Source of the DNA: Cercis canadensis
Taxonomy: Eukaryota; Streptophyta; Magnoliopsida; Fabales; Fabaceae
Direction of reading: 5' to 3'
Length of the DNA stretch: 64,000 bases
Assembly (NCBI GenBank): GCA_003255065.1
Contig: QAOA01001798.1
Coordinates: 62,001-126,000, forward strand
Positions 47,551 to 59,691 of the stretch are shown here, piece by piece. Position 1 is the first letter of the stretch. Every line of letters starts with the position of its first letter. The translations under genes and the position numbers were made by a program. The notes under the pieces were generated by a model. It saw only the letters and a list, made by a program, of their open reading frames with translations, was not told where the DNA came from and made no database searches.

Positions 47551-48543
47551 TTTTTTTTAATATATTTTTTTTAAAAAAACTTTGACTATGATTTTATATT
47601 TAAATATAAAATTTATAAGTAGTACTGCTCTACTATAGACAATTTAATTTTTTCCTAATATATCCTAAACTTATATTGTCTTACATTGTTGTGTGGAATG
47701 TACAAGAGAGATGAATGGGCTAGCGTTCCTCCCATGAATCTGGGTCTGGAAAGTCCACAAGTATTCAATCAGATATTTGAGATTTCTTTTACTAAGTTGG
47801 TGGATAAGTCCACAATTATTCAACCAAGCATTTGAGTTTTCAGACACAGTGAAGACTGAACCATGAAAAAATTCTAAATTAATCTCAAAGTGGGTCCCAG
47901 TGCAAATCTCATCGATGACATCATATTGACAGAAGACAATTGTCACACGTACACCGCCCCACCCAACAGGGCACCTCAGTCTCTCCAAAAGATACCATGC
48001 ATAGTGTTAGAACATGGTACAGACCTAAGGGTTGCAACTTAATTAATGAAATTTCTGTCTCTGACCCTCAACACCTAACAGCCATAAGTTCTTGTTCAAG
48101 CTTTACCAATCATAATGAAATTTCTGTTTCAAACCCATCTCTATGCACTCAAGGCCAAATGAAACTGTCTTGTCTTATGATTTTATTTACTGGACAATCT
48201 CTTCTTTTTATTATTTGGAAACCATTCATTATCGTTTCTGATTTTGCTCTGAATTTTATGTCACAATCAAATTTTACCGCACATCTCAGCAACTCATAAA
48301 TGCTTTTGATTTTAACCTGAATGTGTTTTTTTCGTCTCCTATGGGTGATGTGGTGTATAGAAAACCACATTTAACAAGTAAGAGCCACATTATTTAATTC
48401 AGTAAGCAGCATTTGTGAATTTGGTTTCACACTTGCGCCTCTATCACCGTCCCATTTTGTTTTTCATCATAAAAGGCCCTCAACCTCCTTTCTTTTTTTC
48501 TCTAAGAAGTGAAGTTCAAAGTTTTCTCCTAAACTTCTTCCCC

Positions 48544-50679
48544 ATGCCATCTTCAACTTCTCTTCAATGGCTAAGCCTTGTGGCTATCATATGGCTCCAA
48601 GCCATAAATGGCACAAACACCACTTTCCCTGCTTACTCCTCCCAATTGAAGCAGTTTCTTTCAATATCCCAAATGCAACTCAATAACCTTGCTTTTGCCT
48701 CTGATGCTGGAAAGCTTTTTGGCTGGTTTTCTGGCATGGCTGCTGTTTATCTCCCTCTTTGGCTTGTGCTCTTGATTGGTTCAGCACTTGGGTTGATTGG
48801 TTATGGTGTGCAATATCTGTTCATCACAAAGCATATCTCCTCTCTTTCCTATTGGCATGTCTTCTTTCTAACTGTTGTGGCAGGGAATAGCATTTGTTGG
48901 ATTAACACTGTTTGCTATGTTGTCACAATAAGGAACTTCCCTTCTAGTCGCCAAGTTGCTGTGGGGTTAACAACTAGTTACCAAGGATTAAGTGCCAAGA
49001 TTTATACGAATATTGTTGAAGCTGTTTCTCCACAACATAAAGCTAAAACCTTTCTTTTACTAAATGCTATTTTACCTGCGATTGTTTCCATAATAGCTGC
49101 TCCTTTATCAAGAGAAATTGAAGTCACAAGGTCTAAACACATGGGTGTTGGATTTATTATAATGTTTGTTGTTACAATTGGCACTGGAATATATGCTGTG
49201 ACGACCAGCTTGCAATTTGTATCAAGCAAATTGTCTCCACTCCATATTTTAATTGGTATTCTAGTGTTCCTTCTCTTGCCTTTAGTAATTCCAGTTTTAA
49301 TGAAGATCAAGGAACTAGTAGATTCATATCATACAAAGAGAGAAAGGCTAAGAGTGTATCATTTAACTGTGGAGGAGAACACTACTAACGAAGAGAGAAT
49401 AGAGAATGAGGAGAAAGAGGCAGAAGAAGAAAGCAGAGAAGTTGAAGGAAGTGATGTCAGAGAGGAAATTGGAGTGAAGTTAATGCTGAGAAGAATAGAT
49501 TTCTGGTTATATTACTTTGTGTATTTTTTTGGTGCAACCATTGGGTTGGTGTTTCTGAATAACTTGGGACAGATAGCTGAATCTCGTGGGTGCTCTGCTA
49601 CCTCTTCTTTGGTGTCGTTGTCTTCATCTTTTAGCTTCTTTGGCCGTCTCATGCCATCCTTAGTAGACTACTTCTACAGGTAACCATTTTCTCTCTCCCA
49701 GTTATCTAACACCAACCAGGGTATTTACCTTCTCATTTAATGCAAAATAATGTCTATCAGTATTTGTTGGTCGGTCTGCATTGATGAAAATCAATTGAAT
49801 TGATTATAGCTAGCCCATGAAACTATAACAAATTCTATTTGCCTAGATCACATAAGATTATTTATGGGTTTTTATTAACAGTTTAAACTTTTAGGTTGAA
49901 TCGGTTGTTGATATAGGATCACAATCTCTTTGACCAAACAGTCATGAGATTAAATTCTTCCATCTCTACTTTTTCAATTAAATTAAAATTTCAGCATAAA
50001 GTATAAGTGAGTATGTACTTTGTTTATGCTTCAAAATCAAATGACTTCCACGTGCAAGAACATGTTATATATAAAATCATTACTGAAATTTCACTTAACA
50101 ACTTAAACTAGAATTATCTTATTTGTTGTTTTCTAATTTCCATTGGATTAGAATATATATTTATTCCTAGAACATACAAGAATTTTCTAGAGATACTTAT
50201 AGTAGCTTGTCCATTTATTTTTATTGGCGTGGCTCAAAATATTTGACATTTTCTTCAGGGGTAAGCGTAAAATTTCAAGACCAGCTTCTATTATGGTATT
50301 GATGGCTCCAATAGCAGGAGCATTCTTCTTGCTTCTGAATAAAAGTGACGTTATTCTCTACGTCAGCACTGCTATAATAGGAGTGTGTACAGGAGCAATC
50401 ACTTCCATAGCCGTGTCCACAACCACTGAGTTATTTGGGGCAAAGAGTTTCTGTGTGAACCATAATGTGGTGGTGGTCAACATTCCCATGGGCTCCTTTC
50501 TCTTTGGCTTCTTCGCTGCACTTCTTTACCGAAAAGAAGGAGATGTAGATGGCAAATGCATGGGCATGGACTGTTACAGAAACACTTTCATCATCTGGGG
50601 TTCCCTTTGTTTTTTTGGGACTTTCTTAGCTTTCATTCTACATGCTCGGACTCGCAAGTTTTACTCACATAGACAATAG
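48544..50679 (+). CDS. NFD4/nodulin-like major facilitator protein
   Basis: Two exons, 48544-49679 and 50259-50679, join in phase at an AG|G arginine codon, giving 518 residues. The first half is the nodulin-like domain: LQWLSLVAIIWLQAINGTN, a DAGKLFGWFSG motif and WINTVCYVVTIRNFP. Hydrophobic stretches suggest about 12 membrane segments, with a strongly acidic glutamate-rich loop near residues 280-310. SRGCSATSSLVSLSSSFSFF and GAKSFCVNHNVVVVNIPMGS lie in the C-terminal half. Relatives are named NUCLEAR FUSION DEFECTIVE 4-like and are thought to be transporters of unknown substrate. I chose the ATG at 48544 because the family begins just before this LQWLSL block. The intron contains a degenerate TRIM copy. 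Confidence 0.88.
49857..50015 (-). mobile_element. Degenerate TRIM copy in NFD4-like intron
   Basis: It shows the block order of the TRIM at 54481-54749 read on its minus strand (ATTTATGGGTTTT, AACTTTTAGGTTGAATCG, GATATAGGATCACAATCTC, TCAATTAAATTAAAATTTC). The primer-site block is GATATAGGATCAC where the other copy has TGATATCAGAGTC. The strand given reflects insertion relative to that copy, and the ends are unclear. Confidence 0.5.
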
Positions 50680-52752
50680 GATACACATCTAATTGTTATA
50701 ACTTTATACCGTATAGACCATTTCAAAAGCTAATTATGTACTATGTAACTATAGGCAGATAGAGATACATCTCACAAATGTACTGTTGGCTCTGCTAGCT
50801 ATAGATTAATATATATATAATCTTTAAGTTACAATGTCCCATCCTGGATTTGTGGTATAGAAAATGACAACAATGTGAAAAACATTAAATGTCTTAAATG
50901 ATAATGTCGTTTCAAATTGAGTACTCATTTAGCTTTCATTTACCTGCATAAATGATGTAGATCGCTCAAAAAGACTAAGGAGGAGCGTAGACACATTTTT
51001 TGCCATAATAATCTACATCTTTAACATGAGCAACAAATCAAGTGGTGACACAAACACACACACAATACAAAGAATATCCTAAAAAAAGTTGTGGTCTCAC
51101 GTTCAATTCCAAAACCATAGCATAAGTTCTAGGAAGCATGATTGATGGTCTACATAATAATATCAGAAAGGTTTTAGCCTAATATCATTCTCTTCCCCGT
51201 TTTAACTTTTAGCCTAATAATAGGCCTTTTCTTCTTCTAAATCTTTCATTTCCCACAATACTAATAGGAAGAGGGTTGTTGATATGTTAGCTAGGCAAAG
51301 ATTCATGAATCGGAGGCATGCAATGGACCAGTGGAGGAGATGGGGGCATTGTTCATATGAATTGACCACTCCATGTATTGATCTCTCACAAGTGTCCATT
51401 TACATGGGGAGCAATTTTTTGAAGTTTAACTTGAAAGAAACGTCGATGTTGATGTTGATGTCCACGCACTTCCATGTTTGAACTTTCAAATATAGCAGCA
51501 CACCGTCCAAGTCTTCTAAGGAGTGGAGTTCCATACCAAAATTTGTTAAAGAAGCAAATGCCGAAAGAGGATTGGGGGCTTCCACAAAAGAAGAGGGGTG
51601 AATAATAACTACCACATTCATGAATGGAGGATTTGTAACTTCAAAACACGTTCCTCATAAAACAACTAATTTAGGTATATAATAATGGTTTAACGTTATG
51701 TTTATGTTCTTTTTTACATAAGTACAACTGCATGAGATCACCATGATGTTTGATAAACCATGTGCATGCTTATCAATATCAAGTTCTCAAAGCTTCCCTC
51801 CAAGCCGCATGGACTCTACACGTGATATAGGAAAAAGCTGCTTTTGGGTTAGATTTTTAATTTACCAAAAAGTCAAAACTGAGATTGAAATGAATGTAAT
51901 TAAATAATAAGTTGGATAAAAAGACAATTTCGTGCCTTAAACAGTTAAACATAGTACCATTTTTCCTTTCCACCACATTGAAAAGCAATTGAAAATGTCT
52001 CTGTTTCAGAAAAATATACTAACCTTAATTATTTGGGTCTGTGGAGGTGTACCAACATTTTCAGCCATTAATTGTCAATACTCAATATTTTGACTTGGAG
52101 TATATGTGAAACATGACCTATACAAATTCGGTCACAATCATATTAATTAATAGATGCTTTCCTACTTTTTTTTTTTTTTTCTGAGGTCGTCTTGGTACGA
52201 GATTAATTTTTGCTTAAGTTTTGACATTGTCCTGGTCACTAATATTTCAAGCGGAGTTCAACCTCTTGATATTACCTCAAGATTTTTTTATGCATGATAC
52301 TCAATTTGTTAATTGAACCACACAATAATTGAATAATATATAATACTGAATATTTATTAAACGGCCTATATAGTTTTATTAGTTGTTTGTAGAAATTGTG
52401 TCACAAACATTAATGAAGGCTTTGTCCGCAGAGGATTTTACATATAAGATACGGAAAGATGGACGGACTATACTCACCGCTCATAATCATGATTCATAAC
52501 TCGGGTAGGTCCTCATGATTCTCAACCACACGAATGACGCAAACATGATCATTGCCTTCAGTCATGCTCTTAAATTTCTATACTATAATCCTTTCTTCTT
52601 CTTTTTTCATGAAATTGTTAATTATGAATGTTAAACTGCTCTTTTTGTTTGGTTTAAATGTTATAATTTCTTTTGCATTTCATGGTATTATTTTTGTTGT
52701 TGTTATTATTATGATTATAGAATATGAGATGATTTAAAGAAGGAAAAATAAA
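50680..52752. other. Intergenic, no recognised feature
   Basis: AT-rich sequence downstream of the NFD4-like gene. Short frames such as 51284-51481 have no family resemblance. I see no RNA gene or clear repeat. Confidence 0.5.
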
Positions 52753-53166
52753 GGGAAAAGTCTTAAAAATCCCTTTGAACTATGTTTTTTTTGCATTTTA
52801 CCCCTCATGCTTCAAAAATATAGAAATACCTCATTGAACTTTCAAAATGTGCACTTTACCCCCCGACCTTAACGTCCATCCATTAATGTGCACATGATGT
52901 GATTAATCTGGGCCATAGTGCAATTTTGTAGGGGTATAAATAAAAATAAATTTATAAAAATTGAGGTCAAAAAGTAATATTCAAAGAGTTTGGAAGTCAA
53001 ATTATAATATTCAAATTCCTTCTTTCGTCCATTAATGGACGGACATCAGGGTTGTTTAGGTAAAATGCACATTTTAAAAGTTTAAAGAGGTCTTTCTAAC
53101 GTTTTTAAAGTATGGGGAGAAATTGCAACAAAAGCATAGTTTATGGGAATTTTTAGGATTTTTTCC
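52753..53166. repeat. MITE with long inverted ends
   Basis: GGGAAAAGTCTTAAAAATCCC at the left end pairs with GGGAATTTTTAGGATTTTTTCC at the right. Inner arms GTGCACTTTACC and GGTAAAATGCAC, and CCATCCATTAATG and CATTAATGGACGG, also pair. No ORF. Confidence 0.75.
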
Positions 53167-54480
53167 AAAAGTAAATTAAGAAGACCTTTGAGAGAAGAGA
53201 GGTAGTAGAAATTAATCTCAACAATACATTGTCAAACAAAATAAAATCTGAAACTTTCTCGTCCATTTAGTGCCTAAAAAATTAAAGAAATTATAAGAAA
53301 AATATAAATGGGGAAATATATAAATTTTTTAAAAAAGTTGACCATGAAAAGAAAAGAGAATACATTAGGAGCAGAATTGAACAACAAAAAGGAAGATTAT
53401 ATTAATAGAAATCAAAATTAAAATACTTGAGAAAAAGGGAGAATCAGAAATAATCTTAAAAGAATTATATATACTAAATTAAATAAAATAATATAAAATA
53501 TAATACTTAAACTTCCCTTTTCATTTTGTGTCTAAAATAATTGATGAGAGGAAAAATTATATGAAAGAGGAAGGAAAATTTAACCATAAAAAAGGGAGTG
53601 ATATTCTTCAAATGAGAATCGATATTTAAGAAAGAGCTCTAGCTCAGTAAAAAATACTTCGAGTCATAAGACTTGTCCTTTCCCAATTCGAATTACCTCA
53701 GGTAAAAGAAAATAAGGATAAATATTTGAGTGCCATTCAATTTGTTTTTAACAAATGGGTAAATTAGGATAGCACGTTTTTTGGACCTGCTAAAGAGTAT
53801 TGATTCCATACTTGACCCAGAATGCTATTTCATGAGATTAGTAGATGAATTCATTTTTTCCAAAAAAAAAAAAAATGCATTGTGTTTGCGTGGATTGCAT
53901 GCTAAGATTTAATCAACATATATAGTGTGAGATTCTATGAATGAATGCACTTTTCCCAATTGACTTCTGAATTTATGCATACACATAGAAATAAACTTCA
54001 CAAAGACGTACGCATGCTTTTTTCTACATTTCATGGCATGAGACTGGCAAGTCAAAGTTTCAGTTGCTGCTTGACCTAAATGAGGAATATTTTCTATAAT
54101 TCATTAAATTTTAATTTTGAATTAAGGGCAAAGTCTATATCTGGCCAAATCAAATGAAAATATTATTAGCCTCATGGAAGTCTATGAAGGAAAAGGGTAA
54201 CGGTTCAAAAAAAATTGCTATAGTCATTCCCTCAAAAAGTAAAAATTTGCCATAGTCATGCCTAGACCAGTGTATAGCAAACTGTTCTTTTGTTAAGTTG
54301 GTGGGAGTCACTATATCCATGGTTATTTGTGATTCGTCTATGAAACCTTGCACGATAGAAACTTTGGACTCTATCTTGTGACTTGTATTCGCATGACGGT
54401 GTAGAGATTTGAATTAAGGACATCTTGCAAACTATTTAAACTTTTTATCTTATTAATTACATGTCAAAATACGTAATTAT
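53167..54480. other. Intergenic AT-rich segment
   Basis: No gene recognised. A faint SINE-like stretch around 53640-53712 (AGCTCTAGCTCAGT, CCAATTCGAATTACC) is too degenerate to call firmly. Confidence 0.4.
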
Positions 54481-54749
54481 TGTCAAGAAACTATCTCACT
54501 TAAAAGGTTAAGCTGATAGGTAAAAACCCAGAAATAGTTTTATATAACACATCCCCGCACGCAAAAACCTTTCTTTGTCCCACTTAAATCTTGTGTGAAA
54601 ATTTCAATTTAATTGAGAAAAGTGAAGGTACAAGAATTTGATCTCCCTGATCACTTGATCAAAGAGACTCTGATATCATGTCAAGAATCGATATTACCTA
54701 AAAGCTTAAGTTATTTGGTGAAAACCCATAAATAATTTTATATTTAACA
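54481..54749 (-). mobile_element. TRIM (terminal-repeat retrotransposon in miniature), nearly intact
   Basis: LTR-like repeats of 69 and 71 bp (54481-54549 and 54679-54749) both begin TGTCAAGAA and end ACA on the plus strand. Read on the minus strand, the 5' LTR is followed by TGATATCAGAGTC, which matches the initiator-Met tRNA primer-binding site. A purine tract GCGGGGATG precedes the 3' LTR. The flanks ATTAT and ATTAC are a 4-of-5 target duplication. The 129-bp interior has no coding capacity. Confidence 0.8.
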
Positions 54750-55025
54750 ATTACAAAATTACAAGTGGAATTAAATTTATGACCTAACTTATCCTTCAAA
54801 AATAGAATGACCCATCAATTAAAAAAATAAAAAGTAGAATGACCTAATATGGATGCAAGGCTGAGGATGAATCACTTTCTTCTTTACTGGCTATGAATGT
54901 GTCTTAACTTAAAAGTAATAACTCCACAAAATCTGGCGTATGGATGATATATTGCGGCTAGCTATAATCATTCTAAACATCTGTCACCATTCCTTATCAC
55001 CTGGTCAATTATATATAATTATGAT

Positions 55026-55081
55026 TATAATATTAAATTAATTTGATTTANTATAATATTAAATTAAATTAATTTGATTTA
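55026..55081. repeat. Short repeat around the N at 55051
   Basis: TATAATATTAAATTAATTTG before the N recurs after it with a 5-bp AATTA insertion. This looks like another unmerged contig end, or a variable AT tract. Confidence 0.6.
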
Positions 55082-55625
55082 TTTGTTTGGAAAAGTCTAA
55101 CTAGATTTTTTAACCACTCAACTTGTTACCTTCTCGGTCGCTAGGCAATTATGAAGCCCTCATATTTTGCTAAATGGCTTTATAATTTAATTGACGATTT
55201 TAACTTCAAATATTAAAAAATAATTAATCGTAATTTTTAATGTATTTTCAAAGGTTGCCAAGTTTAGAGGTCACTTTCAAATTCAGACATGAAGTCTTGA
55301 ATTTCAACAAGCCATGCTTTTTGCACTAGATAATGTTGTAAAACTAGGGTAGCATAGTTTTTCTACCATCTTGATCCTAACAGAAGAAAAAGATGGGGCA
55401 TTTTGATATATATCTTAACAAAAAATAAAAAAATTAATGATCACCAGAAAAAGAAAGAAGAAAGTAATATACTTGGATTACCCTTATTTCATAGTCATGC
55501 AAATCACAATCAGGAAATCCAGAGTCATTTGCAGCCACGAGAAGAATCAAATGAAGCAAGTAGTAGCATGCATGTCCAACTCTAACCTCTATTGTTGGAG
55601 TGTGATGTACATGTTATAAATATTT

Positions 55626-56680
55626 GTCTCTTTCTGGCTAGCTATCCAATATCGATCTTTCAGTTTCACTTACTCAAACAGATCCAAAATTCCTTTCGTC
55701 ACACCATGCGTGGCTATGTATGGATATTTGTTATTACTATTTCTCTTATTTTAGGGTGCAAAACTGGAAATAGGTAAGGTGGCCTGTTAAGGACCTATGA
55801 ACTAGCCTGCATTAGATTCGGTTTAGCCCAATCTGCTTTATTTAAAAAAATATATAAATATATATATAGAGAGCCGCTATTTTCATACCTAATTTTGTTA
55901 AAGTCACACACTATATTTAATGTTTAAATATAATATAGATTAATTTACTTTCATTTAATATAAAAAGTTTTTAATCAAAGTTAAAAATTTTCCATATTAA
56001 TTGAGGATAATGTAGTATATATATTATATTTAGACATTAAATAAAGTGTGACATTAATAAAATAAGGTGTAAAAATAGTGGCTTCCTATATATATTTAAA
56101 TAAAGCAGATTGGGCTAAACCGAATCTAATGCAGGCTAGTTCATAGGTCCTTAACTGACCACCTTATCTATTTCCAGTTTTGCACCCTAAAATAAGAGAA
56201 ATAGTAATAACAAATGGAGTAAAACCCCTTTTTGGTCTCTAAAAAATTCAACGATTGATAAGTTAGTCTCCTAAAAATGTTCGCTGACAATTTCGTCCTC
56301 AAATTATGGTTCCATACGATAAATTAGTCATCGAATTATGTTCACTGACAATTTTGTCCTCGAATTATGGTTCCATACAACAAATTAGTTTTCAGTTGAA
56401 GACTAATTTGTCGTATGAAATCATAATTCGATGATTAAATTGTCAGCGAACATAATTCGAGAACTAATATTTGTTGTACGGAACCATAATTCGAGTACAA
56501 AATTGTCAAAGAATATTTTTTGGGGACTAACTTGTCAATCGCTGAATTTTTCAGGGACTAAAAAGGAGTTTAACTCTAACAAATATCCATACATAGCCAC
56601 GCATGGTGTGACGAAAGGAATTTTGGATCTGTTTGAGTTAGTGAAACTGAAAGATCGATATTGGATAGCCAGAAAGAGAC
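55626..56680. repeat. Large palindrome with a nested MITE
   Basis: The left arm 55626-55938 and right arm 56019-56680 are inverted copies; about 97% identical over the outer 220 bp by eye. The right arm is longer only because of a 361-bp insertion (56216-56576). The centre (55868-56094) looks like a MITE of its own, with ends AGAGCCGCTATTTTCA and TAAAAATAGTGGCTTCC. A transcript through it would form a long hairpin. No coding function supported. Confidence 0.85.
56216..56576. mobile_element. MITE inserted in the palindrome's right arm
   Basis: 361 bp with inverted ends longer than 100 bp (GGAGTAAAACCCCTTTTTGG / AAAAAGGAGTTTAACTC). It is flanked by the 8-mer TAACAAAT at 56208-56215 and 56577-56584, where the left palindrome arm has one copy. 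This gives an exact pre-insertion site. Confidence 0.88.
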
Positions 56681-57179
56681 TTTGCATCATGCAGGAGTGA
56701 GAGAGCTTTAGCCACAGGAAGGAGGAGACGCGAGGAATATGCCATTGTTTTGGAGTCGCAAACGTTGGTAAAGACAGGTATAAAAATCCGACGGCTAGGG
56801 TTTTCGTAAGAGTAATTAAGGGGACAAAGAGCTTAAAGGTGAGTTTTAGTTGGAAAGACAAAAAACCCTAAAAAAAAATATTGAAAAAGGAGAGTACTTT
56901 TGGCAATCTAAAAATTTCTGCCATCCATACGTTTATATATAGTACAAATATGGATAAACTGTTCTTTTTGTAAACAAAATATAATTATGAAAGAATTGCT
57001 TATCTCATTTTATTGATGTATGATATTTAAATTATACAAGTATAAGATGATACAATATTACAAATAATATTCTGCAAGTTTGAATCTAAACTTATACAAC
57101 AACCTAACAAACTTAAAACATATTTTTTAGAATATATAGCAGTTATAACAACTTGAATATTTGAATTTTCAAGTGGTAG

Positions 57180-57440
57180 TTACTACATCGATACGCCCCT
57201 GCAAGATGGTGGAGGATGGTACAATATCAATCTTGGACATAAAAAACTTGTGTATAGGTCTTGATAGCAGTTTTGTTAAAAGACTAGCTAATTGGTGACT
57301 TGAAGGAATTTACTAGAAATCATAAGGGACTTGTTGGCTACTAGATCCCACACAAAATGATAGTCTATGATAATGTGCTTCATCCTTTAGTGAAAGACAG
57401 GATTTGTACAAAGATAAGTGACACCACCTAGGACTACACA
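57180..57440 (-). pseudogene. Degenerate copia polyprotein tail (RNase H end)
   Basis: Minus-strand translation across frames gives TYLCTNPVFH, KHIIIDYHFVWDLVANKSL, SSHQLASLLTKLLSRPIHKF and MSKIDIVPSSTILQ, the standard end of Ty1/copia pol, followed by a purine-rich tract. Stops and shifts show it is dead. It is not the same family as the element at 8879-11261. Confidence 0.75.
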
Positions 57441-57479
57441 AAAACATTACAAAGAAGCTCGTTCCATTTAAATTTGCAT

Positions 57480-57800
57480 GTAAAAGGCTCAATGCCACCT
57501 GAGGAGTTTCATACAAACAAATAACATCCAAAACACTCCAATTGCCAAATTCAGAAGACTGCAAGCTGCATAGTTTCCCTCCTGATATGTATGGCGTAAG
57601 GAAATTGTCCAAGGATGAGCAAGAAGATGTATAATGCTAGCTACCAGAGGAAAGCGAGGACATTCAGAACTACAACCTTTGTCTATAAGCTCCCATGCAC
57701 ATTTTAAATCCACCTCAAGGATAATCTTTCTATGGTCTTTATCCCTAGCAAGCTTTAAACCAGAAAAGGAAGCCCATAGTTCAGCAAGCTTTATATATTA
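57480..57800 (-). pseudogene. LINE-derived RNase H-like fragment
   Basis: Minus-strand LKLARDKDHRKIILEVDLKC, ending WTISLRHTYQEGNYAACSLL, matches the RNase H-like domain found at the end of plant LINE ORFs (usual pattern ...VDSK...VRHVYREGNRVAD.LA). A frameshift follows near NLAI. It lies directly beside the copia tail. Confidence 0.7.
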
Positions 57801-57829
57801 ACGTTTTCATAGTTTAGCCTAGAAAAAAT

Positions 57830-59690
57830 AGCTTCATTAGGATCATGAAATGTTTGTTACTCATAATACGATACTTAACCACAAGTCTAGACCAAACATG
57901 GTCGTGAACTTATGACTTTTGAAGTTAAACGAAAGAAAAATAATAAATATCTTAATTTCCCTTCTAATTAAAGAAAAGGAACAAAATAAAATCTAAAATA
58001 AGTCATATTTCAGTAAACATGTCAAATCCCTTAGTTTTTTTTTTTTTTTTTTCAAATACAGCTACAACTTTAAATATAAAATTCACAAACTTTAAAGACA
58101 ACCTTAATACTACTCGATTATAAATTATTAATAATAATTAAATTTTATATGTAAAAATTATATAAACAATACATCAAGAACACATTATATCTTGATAGAA
58201 AACTCATGTGACAAAAAATAATAATTTAACCTATTTATCACCGACGATCATAAGGACCTAAACTATAAAATTCCATAATAAATAGCATGATTATTCAGTT
58301 GCGAACTTGCATTATACATAGTACCAAAAGTCCTCTTCGAAAACTACTTATAAGAGAACCCACAATGGTATTGGTTCATTAAAAGGCAAAAACGTAGCTG
58401 CCTCCTTGCATTAATGAGGCACATCATCCTTTATCCTTATCCTGCATCATTCGGCTAAAAGGTCGAAACCTTTACCATTTAGCTCAGATTCAATGGCTCT
58501 ATATTATATTATTTATGACAACGAGGATGGGGAAGTACTTGTTGTTCTTGACATCTTCATTGTCCTCAAAGCATATATAAATGAAAACTGCATAAGAAAC
58601 TTATTTTTCTTCTCCTGTCAAAAAGAAAAAAGACAGTAGAAGATTAAATGTAGCTATTTATTGATCTACTATTTTTTCTTTTTCGTCCCTTGAGCTATTT
58701 TTCTGGGTAAATTGATTAACATAAACTATTTATTAAAATAGAGCGCAAAATATTTATTAAAATAGTGCACTTTTAGTTATTTTATTCATGAGATACGGAT
58801 AAGATGAGTCACGCTATTTTCTAAGTAGCGTGCCCCCCTCCTCTCTCTCTCTCCTTAGAGTCACGCTATTTACAAGGTAGCATAACTTCTTCTTCTACGT
58901 GCTTATCAATAATTTAATCAAAATTACCCCAAATCGATAAATAGTTTACAAACTACTCCATTAACGTAAGTACTTTGTAGAACTGTAATTTTTAGTCATC
59001 TTCCCATTTTTCTGTTTCGTAACATCTTTAATCTTGTCCTTTTTTTATGAAGATGAAATTTGATCTTAAGTCCTTGTAATCGCTACAAGAGATTTTATCA
59101 TGTTAGTCTCTTCCCACATAATATACAAGTTGAATGCATGTTTTGTGAACTAAAATCCGTGCTCACCTAAGAGTAGAATGATAACATCGAATTCATCAAT
59201 CTAGTTATTCAAAATTCATATAATCCACATATTACATACGTATTTCATAATTTCTGAAAAATAACTTGCATTTTACGTCTCAATGCCAAGGAAATATGAA
59301 AAACAAAAACACGTTTAATTAGAAATCCACATAAAAATTAGCGTATACAAAATTATGTATCATTTTAAAAGTTAAACTTATACTTAATTTCTTTCAAAAT
59401 AGAACTCAAATTGTAAACTGCAAGGTTTAAAGTGGATTAACTATGAATTTTGATGATTAAATAACTTACAAGAAAATAAAACCTTGCACATTAATCCTTC
59501 TGTGAATAAAGAAAGTGCTATTAGACTCACAAGGGCTTCACCCGTTGGTGAATGGATGTCTTTATGATAGTGTGCAACAGTTAAACAAAAGGGTTGTCAA
59601 AAGATTTTTTACTTTTTTTTAAAAAAAAAGACATTTACGAATGCAAACATGTCTCATTATAATTTATTGTCGAAAGAAGGAAATGGGTTT
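57830..59690. other. Intergenic region
   Basis: No gene recognised. Near 58812-58885 two adjacent hairpins share GAGTCACGCTATTT (CACGCTATTTTCTAAGTAGCGTG and a diverged copy), separated by a CT-rich run. Probably part of an unclassified repeat. Confidence 0.4.
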
Positions 59691-59691
59691 T

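Larger units (their letters stand above)
44579..48543. other. Intergenic region between the PPR and NFD4-like genes
   Basis: About 4 kb with no recognisable gene. It contains a MULE/hAT-like non-autonomous element, a minus-strand SINE and a long-stem MITE, annotated separately. The last ~550 bp are the NFD4-like promoter side. Confidence 0.6.

Noticed and set aside
55592-55777. Small frame with a hydrophobic stretch
   Set aside because: It lies in the palindrome's left arm and is mirrored in the right arm, so it is repeat sequence rather than a gene.
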